In this document: one piece after another, positions 1 to 4,852 of the stretch
Numbering within the stretch: the first letter of the stretch is position 1
Layout of the letters: each line of letters starts with the position of its first letter
Assembly (NCBI GenBank): GCA_003516955.1
Contig: DPBN01000388.1
Span: forward strand, 1 to 5,724
Length of the DNA stretch: 5,724 nt
From: Armatimonadota bacterium
Lineage (GTDB): Bacteria; Armatimonadota; Fimbriimonadia; Fimbriimonadales; Fimbriimonadaceae
Direction: 5' to 3'
Translations under genes and position numbers: made by a program
Notes under the pieces: model-generated
What the model was told of the DNA's origin: nothing
Database searches by the model: none
What the model saw: the letters and a program-made list of their open reading frames with translations, nothing else

Positions 1-98
1 CCGCCTCCGCGCTGGCCGACGGCCCCCGCTTCGCCCGGGCCTTCCAAGACCTCTGCGACGCGCTCCTCAAGGCGGGCAGCAAGCGCGCCGTGGCCTGA
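1..98 (+). CDS. C-terminal tail of a probable GT41 (O-GlcNAc transferase-like) glycosyltransferase, 5' truncated by window
   Basis: Reading from base 3, the frame stays open for 31 codons and ends at TGA 96-98. The tail contains ALADGPRFARAFQDL followed by a short helix-like end. From memory, bacterial SPINDLY/OGT-type glycosyltransferases commonly end with a segment of the form 'S-x-L-x-D-x-x-R-F-A-R-x-F-E', and this matches it well. The next gene has a similar but more divergent ending (PEAWCREFERTLEAL). It is followed after only 9 nt by that GT41 gene, so the two are probably co-transcribed tandem paralogues. The catalytic part lies outside the window, so the family call rests on about 20 residues and is tentative. 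That a coding frame ends here is much safer than the product name. Confidence 0.5.
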   Translation, partial: ASALADGPRFARAFQDLCDALLKAGSKRAVA

Positions 99-107
99 CC
101 GGGACCC

Positions 108-1859
108 ATGAGGGCTCGACCCGATCCACGCCGAGCCGACGAGCTGCACCGCGCCGCTCTGCAAGCGTACAGCCGAGGAGGCCTGGCCGAGGCCGTGCGC
201 CTGCTCCAGAGGAGCGTGGAGCTCGATCCCTCGAACGGGGAAGCCTGGGGCAACCTGGGCGTCCTGTTGCGGGAGGCTGGTCGGCCCGACGAGGCCGAGC
301 AAGCCCTGCGACGCTCCTGCGAGCTCGCCCCGAGACGGGCTGCCGGCTGGAACGCGCTGGGAGCGGTCCTGCTGGACCGTGGCGACCCCGCAGGCGCGGC
401 GAGCGCCCTCGGGCGGGCGGAGGAGTGCGATCCGGGGTTCGGACCGGCCAGGATCAACCTCGCACTGAGCCGCCTGCTGTGCGACGACCTGGACGGCGCG
501 CTGGAGAGCGCCCAGAACGCCACGCGCCTGGACCCTGCGTCGGCGGCGGCCTGGGACGTGCTCGGCTGCGTGCTCCGTGCGGCGGGTTGCGTGGAGGACG
601 CGCTCGACGCGTTCGCCGCCGCGATCCAGAGGGACGCGCGCCTGGAGTCGGCTTGGAGCAACCTGCTGTTCACCATCCCCTGCTCGGACGCCCTCGACCC
701 CGAGGAGCTCACGCACAAGGCCCGCCTGTGGGGAGGGTGGTTCGACGGCGCCACCCCGCTGTCGACCCGGGCGCGCTCGGGAGCCCGCATCCGCGTCGGG
801 TTCCTCTCTCCGGACTTCCGAGACCACCCGGTCGGCCGCTTCATCGAGCCCGCCTTCCGGCTCTTGGACCGCAACCGATTCGAGATCGTCGCCTTCATGG
901 CGTCCTCGCGACGCGACGCCCGCACCGAGCGGCTCCGGTCGCTCACCGACTTCTGGAGGGACACGGCCGGAGTCCCGGACGCGGAGCTGGCCCGGCTGAT
1001 CGCCGAGGACGGCCTGGACATTCTCCTTGACTTGGCGGGACACACCGCGGGCAACAGGCTGCCCGCTCTCGCCCATCGCCCCGCGCGCGTCCAGGCGACC
1101 TACCTCGGGTTTCCCGGCACAACGGGCCTGCCGCAGATGGACGGCCTGCTGGCGGATCGGTTCGTGGCGCCGGCGTCCGACGCGCACCTGTACACCGAAA
1201 GCGTCCTTCGGATGGACGCCCCGTTCCTGTGCGTCGATCCGGACTCGGACCCGCTGCCGACCGCCCCAGGCCGGTCCGGCCCCGCAAGGGCTCTGGTGCT
1301 GGCCAACCCCGCGAAGATCAGCGAGAGCGCGATCCGCTGCTGGGCCGAACTGAGCGCCAGGGAGCCGACCCTCCAGATCCGCCTTCTCTACGGCTCTTGG
1401 CGGTCCGAGCTTCCGAAGCAGCGCGTCCGGGCGCTGTTCTCCGAGGCCGGCGGCGACCCATCGAGGCTGTCGTTCCTGCCCTGGGCCGGTCGGCGGGAGT
1501 GTCTGCGGGAGATCGCCGAGGCCGACCTGGTTCTGGACGCGTTCCCCTACACCGGCGCCACCACCACGGCCGACGCGCTGGCCCTGGGTACTCCGGTGGC
1601 GACCCTGGAGGGCAGGGGCTACGCGGGCCGGATGTCGGCGGCCCTGCTCCGGTGGTCCGGCTTCGGCGAGGAGGTGGCCACCACGCAGGCGGAGTACGTC
1701 TCGCGCGCCGCGGAGCTGCTGCACGCCGCGAAGGGCTCGGAGCGAGCCCGTCGGGCCGAGCGCTTCCGCGATTCCGCGCTCTGCCGGCCCGAGGCATGGT
1801 GCCGAGAGTTCGAGCGGACCCTGGAGGCCCTTGCGGACGAGGAGCCCGAGCGACCATAA
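108..1859 (+). CDS. TPR-containing GT41 family glycosyltransferase (SPINDLY / O-GlcNAc transferase-like)
   Basis: This is a 583-residue cytosolic protein with no signal peptide or membrane segment. Five 34-residue TPR units run back to back (about residues 11-44, 45-78, 79-112, 113-146, 147-180), each with the A-x-x-x-LG and LDP-type positions. A half unit (SAWSNLLF) leads into the catalytic region. The GT41 part begins at IRVGFLSPDFRDHPVGRF (228-245), with His240 at the position of the conserved active-site His. It continues with DILLDLAGHTAGNRL (304-318), LGFPGTTGLPQMD (333-345), Lys403 in NPAKIS at the place of the nucleotide-binding Lys of human OGT, DAFPYTGATTTADAL (477-491), GTPV (494-497) and AGR (506-508). 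All the usual blocks are present, so it should be an active enzyme that moves a sugar (GlcNAc is the family norm) from a nucleotide sugar to protein Ser/Thr. The sugar and targets cannot be read from sequence. ATG 108 has only a weak upstream GGGA. The length is normal for bacterial members. Confidence 0.93.
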   Translation: MRARPDPRRADELHRAALQAYSRGGLAEAVRLLQRSVELDPSNGEAWGNLGVLLREAGRPDEAEQALRRSCELAPRRAAGWNALGAVLLDRGDPAGAASALGRAEECDPGFGPARINLALSRLLCDDLDGALESAQNATRLDPASAAAWDVLGCVLRAAGCVEDALDAFAAAIQRDARLESAWSNLLFTIPCSDALDPEELTHKARLWGGWFDGATPLSTRARSGARIRVGFLSPDFRDHPVGRFIEPAFRLLDRNRFEIVAFMASSRRDARTERLRSLTDFWRDTAGVPDAELARLIAEDGLDILLDLAGHTAGNRLPALAHRPARVQATYLGFPGTTGLPQMDGLLADRFVAPASDAHLYTESVLRMDAPFLCVDPDSDPLPTAPGRSGPARALVLANPAKISESAIRCWAELSAREPTLQIRLLYGSWRSELPKQRVRALFSEAGGDPSRLSFLPWAGRRECLREIAEADLVLDAFPYTGATTTADALALGTPVATLEGRGYAGRMSAALLRWSGFGEEVATTQAEYVSRAAELLHAAKGSERARRAERFRDSALCRPEAWCREFERTLEALADEEPERP

Positions 1860-1860
1860 T
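1831..1860 (+). promoter_or_regulatory. Candidate sigma70-type promoter for rpsU
   Basis: TTGCGG at 1831-1836 (three of six matches to TTGACA) lies 18 nt before CATAAT at 1855-1860 (five of six matches to TATAAT). The -10 element overlaps the stop codon of the glycosyltransferase gene and sits in one of the few AT-rich spots of the region. Transcription would start near 1867, leaving a leader of under 20 nt that still contains the GGAGGA of rpsU. This would let rpsU be expressed independently of the upstream gene. The -35 match is poor, and the housekeeping sigma consensus of the host is unknown. Confidence 0.35.
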
Positions 1861-1869
1861 ACGGTTTCT

Positions 1870-1875
1870 GGAGGA
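1870..1875 (+). promoter_or_regulatory. Strong Shine-Dalgarno site that fixes the rpsU start at TTG 1885
   Basis: GGAGGA lies 9 nt before TTG 1885, an ideal distance. The in-frame ATG at 1831 lies inside the upstream gene and would add 18 residues foreign to bS21. The in-frame GTG at 1894 is 18 nt away from the GGAGGA and would cut the first beta strand. Confidence 0.8.
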
Positions 1876-1884
1876 CAGATCAAC

Positions 1885-2052
1885 TTGGTTTATGTGATCG
1901 TGCAGCCCGGCGAGTCCATCGATGCGGCCATCAAGCGCTTCAACATGAAGCTGCAGCAGAGCGGACTGCTCCGGGAGCTCAAAGAGCACGCCCATTACGA
2001 GAAGCCGAGCGAGAAGCGCCGCCGTCAGAGGCGACGCGCTCGCGCGCGCTGA
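1885..2052 (+). CDS. rpsU: 30S ribosomal protein bS21
   Basis: The 55-residue product is a small basic protein of the 30S subunit that sits near the 3' end of 16S rRNA and helps mRNA recognition during initiation. The family pattern is clear: a beta start VYVIVQPGESID, the helix AAIKRFNMKLQQSGLL, then ELKEHAHYEKPSEKRRR and an arginine-rich tail (KRRRQRRRARAR) that would contact rRNA. The first residue is encoded by TTG, chosen because of the GGAGGA 9 nt upstream and because bS21 proteins start directly at this strand. Length is slightly below the usual 58-70. It lies 25 nt after the glycosyltransferase gene with its own possible promoter, and 113 nt before ybeY. Neighbourhoods with rpsU upstream of ybeY and dgkA are known from Gram-positive bacteria, where yqeY and phoH often lie between; here those are absent. 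Confidence 0.93.
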   Translation: MVYVIVQPGESIDAAIKRFNMKLQQSGLLRELKEHAHYEKPSEKRRRQRRRARAR

Positions 2053-2057
2053 GCGGG

Positions 2058-2123
2058 GCGATCGAACGGGCCGGCGCCCTCCTGCCTCCGGTATGGAACG
2101 CGGTCCATCCGAGCTTCGATCGC
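2058..2123 (+). other. Predicted structured RNA element in the rpsU-ybeY spacer (three-way junction)
   Basis: A perfect 9-bp inverted repeat, GCGATCGAA (2058-2066) with TTCGATCGC (2115-2123), can form an outer stem. It encloses a 4-bp GGGC/GCCC hairpin (2068-2071 with 2076-2079). It also encloses a hairpin of 8 bp with one bulged T at 2092: CGG 2089-2091 and ATGGA 2093-2097 pair with TCCATCCG 2104-2111, around a 6-nt loop. The element starts 5 nt after the rpsU stop. It has no T-run after it, so it is not a simple intrinsic terminator. It could protect the rpsU 3' end, attenuate transcription into ybeY, or be a protein-binding site. Chance pairing in GC-rich DNA cannot be excluded, and the family, if any, is not one I recognise. 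Confidence 0.4.
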
Positions 2124-2130
2124 AACGCGA

Positions 2131-2155
2131 GCCGGGGAACCTCGGAGTCCCCGGT
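2131..2155 (+). other. Hairpin 10 nt upstream of the ybeY start
   Basis: CCGGGGA (2132-2138) pairs perfectly with TCCCCGG (2148-2154) around a 9-nt loop, with a possible G-T closing pair at 2131/2155. It ends 10 nt before ATG 2166. The loop and adjacent arm hold the only GGAG (2144-2147) upstream of ybeY. There is no T-tract after it, so a terminator role is doubtful; it may influence ribosome loading at ybeY. Confidence 0.4.
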
Positions 2156-2165
2156 CGTCTGCCCT

Positions 2166-2642
2166 ATGGACCCTGACCCTCGGACGAAGGTCTCTTGGGC
2201 GCGGGCCTGCCGAACCCGCGTCCCCACTGCCCTCGCGCGGTCCGCGTTCCTCCGCACGCTCGCCGAGCGCGGCCTTTCCGGCATGGTGAGCGTGCTCTGG
2301 ACCGACGACGAGGGCATCCGGGAGCTGAACGCTCGATTCCGCGGGCTGGACGAGCCCACGGACGTGCTGACGTTCCCCGGTCCCGACTTCCCCGGCGCGC
2401 CCCTGGGCGACGTCGCCATCTCGCTCGAGACGGCCCGGCGGCAGGCCGCGGTCAGGGGGATTCCGCCCGAGGTCGAGACCGCGTACCTGGCCATCCACGC
2501 CGCGCTGCACCTCGCCGGCTTGAGGGACGAGACCGACGAGGAGCGAAAGGAGATGCAGGCCGAGATGGCCCGCCTGGCCGCCCTCTTCGGTCTGCCGGTC
2601 GATCCGGAGTGGACCTCGCTCCACGGGGAGGGGCCGCAGTGA
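2166..2642 (+). CDS. ybeY: Endoribonuclease / rRNA maturation factor YbeY
   Basis: This 158-residue protein belongs to the UPF0054/YbeY family, a zinc-dependent single-strand RNase used in 16S rRNA 3'-end maturation and 70S quality control. The core is unmistakable: IRELNARFRGLDEPTDVLTF (51-70), including Arg59 at the place of the conserved Arg of the E. coli enzyme, then LGDVAISLETARRQA (80-94) and the zinc motif HAALHLAGLRDE (111-122). The usual zinc pattern is H-x3-H-x5-H; here His111 and His115 are present but the third position is Asp121. Start ATG 2166 gives the usual spacing of about 45 residues before the VDDEEI-like block (WTDDEGI). The frame is open further upstream but lacks another ATG or GTG. 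No Shine-Dalgarno lies at a normal distance. Its stop overlaps the next gene by GTGA, indicating translational coupling. Confidence 0.93.
   Translation: MDPDPRTKVSWARACRTRVPTALARSAFLRTLAERGLSGMVSVLWTDDEGIRELNARFRGLDEPTDVLTFPGPDFPGAPLGDVAISLETARRQAAVRGIPPEVETAYLAIHAALHLAGLRDETDEERKEMQAEMARLAALFGLPVDPEWTSLHGEGPQ
2627..2641 (+). promoter_or_regulatory. Shine-Dalgarno and GTG start of the dgkA/PAP2 gene inside the end of ybeY
   Basis: GGAGG (2627-2631), within a G-rich run from 2625 to 2633, lies 7 nt before GTG 2639-2641. The GTG overlaps the ybeY stop TGA 2640-2642. The frame is open upstream to 2195, but that upstream part is the ybeY gene read in another frame, so this GTG is the start. Confidence 0.75.
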
Positions 2643-3352
2643 GCCGCCGCGACCTGATCACGCCCTTCAAGGCGGCCATCCGGGGATTGGTCTACACGTT
2701 CCGCACCCAGCGGCACATGAGGTTCCACATCTACGTGGTGCTCACCGTGGTGCTGCTGGGCATCTTCTTCGGCCTTCGGCTTCGCGAGCTGATGATCCTC
2801 ATCTTCACCGTTTCGCTCGTGCTGGTGGCAGAGATGTTCAACAGCGCGATCGAGGCAACCGTCGACCTGGTGGAGCCCCGATACCACCCCTTGGCCAAGT
2901 TCGCCAAGGACATCGCCGCCGGGGCCGTGCTGATCACGACCATCGTGGCGCTGGTGGTCGGCGCTCTGCTGGTGCTCGAGGAGAACCGCTGGGAGGAGAT
3001 CAAGCTCAGCCTCGTCAGCGAGTCGATCGGCGTGACGGCCCCGGTGCGGATCGTGTTCGGCTGCTTCCTGGTGTTCCTGGTGGTGGTCATCGGCAAGGCG
3101 ATGGGCAAGCACGGCCAGGTGCTTCAGGGAGGCCTCGTGAGCGGGCACGCCGCCTACGGGTTCTTCCTGGCGGGGTCGATCATGTTTCTGACGGACCGCC
3201 CGCTCGTCAGCGCGATCGCCATCCTGCTGGCCTGCCTCGTGGCGCAGAGCCGCTGGGAGGCGAGGATCCACAGCATCTTCGAGCTGACGCTCGGCGCCGC
3301 CGTGGGCGTCATCCTCTCTCTCGTCCTGTTCGGCAACTACATCCCCAAATGA
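2639..3352 (+). CDS. Fusion of DgkA-type undecaprenol/diacylglycerol kinase with a PAP2-like phosphatase domain
   Basis: The 237-residue product is an integral membrane protein. Residues 8-115 are a prokaryotic diacylglycerol kinase: FKAAIRGLVYTFRTQRHMRF, two membrane helices (about 31-47 and 50-66), the active-site stretch AEMFNSAIEATVDLV (64-78) with Glu65, Asn68, Glu72 and Asp76, then HPLAKFAKDIAAGAV (83-97) and a third helix. These match E. coli DgkA Glu69, Asn72, Glu76 and Asp80. In Gram-positive relatives the substrate is undecaprenol. The rest (about 134-237) has four more hydrophobic segments with PAP2 motifs: GGLVSGH (164-170) and SRWEARIHSIFE (204-215), which fits SR-x5-H-x3-D with Glu215 for Asp. 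Such a domain would remove phosphate from lipid phosphates, so one protein could work both ways on the undecaprenyl carrier. Gln24 stands where E. coli has metal-binding Glu28. The gene is coupled to both neighbours by 4-nt overlaps. Confidence 0.88.
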   Translation: MSRRDLITPFKAAIRGLVYTFRTQRHMRFHIYVVLTVVLLGIFFGLRLRELMILIFTVSLVLVAEMFNSAIEATVDLVEPRYHPLAKFAKDIAAGAVLITTIVALVVGALLVLEENRWEEIKLSLVSESIGVTAPVRIVFGCFLVFLVVVIGKAMGKHGQVLQGGLVSGHAAYGFFLAGSIMFLTDRPLVSAIAILLACLVAQSRWEARIHSIFELTLGAAVGVILSLVLFGNYIPK

Positions 3353-4848
3353 ACGACTCTCCGAACGACAAACCTCCCGAACGCGGCCGTCGGATGGACG
3401 AGGGCCTCCGGCGGGCCCAGAGCCGCGCCTCGGCGGTGCTGCTGATCGCGCTGGGAGTGGCCTCTGCGCTTCTGGCCCAAGGTTCCGGCAGCCTGCCGGG
3501 CGGTTCGGACGGCGCCGTGATCGGCGTGTCTCCCTGGGTTCCCGGGGCCGCCGTCGTCGGAATCTTGTTCCTCTGCGCCGTGTACTCCTCGGCGGAGGCG
3601 GCCCTCCAGATGCTCAAGCCGATGCATCTGAAGCTCGCCGCGGAAAGGAAGCGGGATGCTCAGCTGCGCCTGCAGAGGCTGCTCCAAGACCGGAACCGGC
3701 ACCTGGCCGCGACCACGCTGGCGATCCACACCCTGCGGCTGAGCCTGTTCCTCGTGTGCCTCTGGCTGGCGCCGGGCCTCGCCGAGGGCCTGGGCCGGCG
3801 GTTCGGTTGGACCTTCGGCTTCGTTGAGACCGTGCTGGCCGCCCTGGCGCTGCTGCTGCCGATCGCCTTGGCCGGGCTGATCGTGGAAATGGTGCCGCGG
3901 GCCTACGCCGAGGTCGCGCCGCACCAGGTGGCTCTCGCGGTGTATCGGCCGATCCTGGCGGCCTCCGTGCTCTTCTCGCCGATCGCGAAGCTGGTGGCAG
4001 GCGTGGCGACGGTGTTCACCGCGAGGTTCGGCCGCACGGCGAGTCTCGCGGGCCCCTCGTCGGCCGAGGAGGAGATCAAGACGCTGGTCGACTCCGCCCA
4101 AGAGACCGGCGACATCGAGACCGAGGAGAAGGAGATGCTGCACTCGGTGTTCGAGTTCGCCGACACCGTCGCGCGCGAGGTGATGACGCCGCGGGTGGAC
4201 ATGGACGCGGTCTCCGTCGACACCGCGCCCGAGGAGGTCGTGCGCCTGATCCGCGAGTCGGGCCACTCCCGGATCCCCGTGTACGAGGAGACCGACGACC
4301 AGATCGTGGGCATCGTGCACGCCAAGGACCTGCTGATGGCGGTGGCGGAGGGCAAGCCCGTGAACCTGCGGAGGCTGATGCGCCCGGCGCTGTTCGTCCC
4401 AGAGAACAAGCCCCTGCACGAGCTGTTGAAGGAGATGCGGGCCAGCCGCTCGCAGATGGCGGTCGTTCAGGACGAGTTCGGCGGCACGGCGGGCATCGTG
4501 ACCACCGAGGACATCGTCGAGGAACTCGTCGGCGACATCGTCGACGAGTACGACAGCGAAGAGCCGGAAATCGTGGATCGCCCGGAGGGGTGGTCGGTGG
4601 AGGGCAAGACGCACCTCGACGACCTGAACCACCGGATCGGCTCCAACTTCGAGAGCGAGGAGTTCGACACGATCGGCGGGTACGTGTTCGGCCTCTTCGG
4701 CCGCCAGCCCAAGCAGGGCGAGACGATCGAGGCCGAGGGCTTCCGATTCACCGTGGAGTCAACGGACGGGCGACGGATCCAGCGCCTGCTCGTGGTCCCC
4801 CGCGCCGACGAACCTCAGGAGCCGGGCGAGACGTCCGAAAGAGAGTAG
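3349..4848 (+). CDS. CNNM/CBS-domain membrane protein of the CorC/HlyC (hemolysin C, TlyC) family
   Basis: The 499-residue protein has the family layout. The N-terminus is charged, with a hydrophobic stretch at 28-43. A CNNM (DUF21) region follows at about 62-230, with hydrophobic segments near 64-80, 120-140, 160-180 and 202-222. A linker (EEEIKTLVDSAQETGDIETE) leads to a CBS pair, the first from VMTPRVDMDAV (278-288) to about 335 and the second about 343-400, containing EFGGTAGIVTTEDIVEELVG. The C-terminal CorC/HlyC domain is about 412-486 (THLDDLNHRIG, FDTIGGYVFGLFG). Relatives are linked to Mg2+ export or tolerance and bind nucleotides through the CBS pair. The hemolysin name is historical. 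The CNNM part is divergent: the usual GExxPK motif reads VEMVPR (179-184) and the Asn residues of the ion-site helix are not seen, so ion transport is uncertain. It begins in an ATGA overlap with dgkA and has no clear Shine-Dalgarno of its own. A corC gene next to ybeY is common. Confidence 0.9.
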   Translation: MNDSPNDKPPERGRRMDEGLRRAQSRASAVLLIALGVASALLAQGSGSLPGGSDGAVIGVSPWVPGAAVVGILFLCAVYSSAEAALQMLKPMHLKLAAERKRDAQLRLQRLLQDRNRHLAATTLAIHTLRLSLFLVCLWLAPGLAEGLGRRFGWTFGFVETVLAALALLLPIALAGLIVEMVPRAYAEVAPHQVALAVYRPILAASVLFSPIAKLVAGVATVFTARFGRTASLAGPSSAEEEIKTLVDSAQETGDIETEEKEMLHSVFEFADTVAREVMTPRVDMDAVSVDTAPEEVVRLIRESGHSRIPVYEETDDQIVGIVHAKDLLMAVAEGKPVNLRRLMRPALFVPENKPLHELLKEMRASRSQMAVVQDEFGGTAGIVTTEDIVEELVGDIVDEYDSEEPEIVDRPEGWSVEGKTHLDDLNHRIGSNFESEEFDTIGGYVFGLFGRQPKQGETIEAEGFRFTVESTDGRRIQRLLVVPRADEPQEPGETSERE

Positions 4849-4852
4849 AGCC

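Noticed and set aside
1831..1884. Upstream ATG start giving a 73-residue bS21
   Set aside because: The extra 18 residues do not belong to the family and overlap the upstream gene, while TTG 1885 has a perfect Shine-Dalgarno.
1229..1897. 222-codon open frame on the plus strand inside the glycosyltransferase gene
   Set aside because: It overlaps the GT41 catalytic region in another frame; the product is Arg/Gly/Pro-rich and lacks any motif.
2034..2050. Alternating CG tract at the end of rpsU as a Z-DNA or repeat element
   Set aside because: It is explained by Arg/Ala codons of the basic bS21 tail in a GC-rich genome.
2131..2165. Intrinsic terminator between rpsU and ybeY
   Set aside because: A GC-rich hairpin is present but no T-run follows it, and it lies too close to the ybeY start to be convincing.
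2195..2638. N-terminal extension of the dgkA/PAP2 frame to ATG 2195
   Set aside because: This stretch is ybeY in another frame; the extension is Arg/Pro/Gly-rich, and GTG 2639 has a proper ribosome site at the kinase N-terminus.
1979..3271. 430-codon open frame on the minus strand
   Set aside because: It lies opposite rpsU, ybeY and dgkA, whose products are clearly recognised. The translation is rich in His, Gln, Asp, Arg and Glu with no family motif, typical of an antisense shadow in high-GC DNA.
3337..4632. 431-codon open frame on the minus strand
   Set aside because: It is antisense to the well-supported CNNM/CBS gene, with His/Arg/Gln/Leu-rich low-complexity composition and no recognisable domain.
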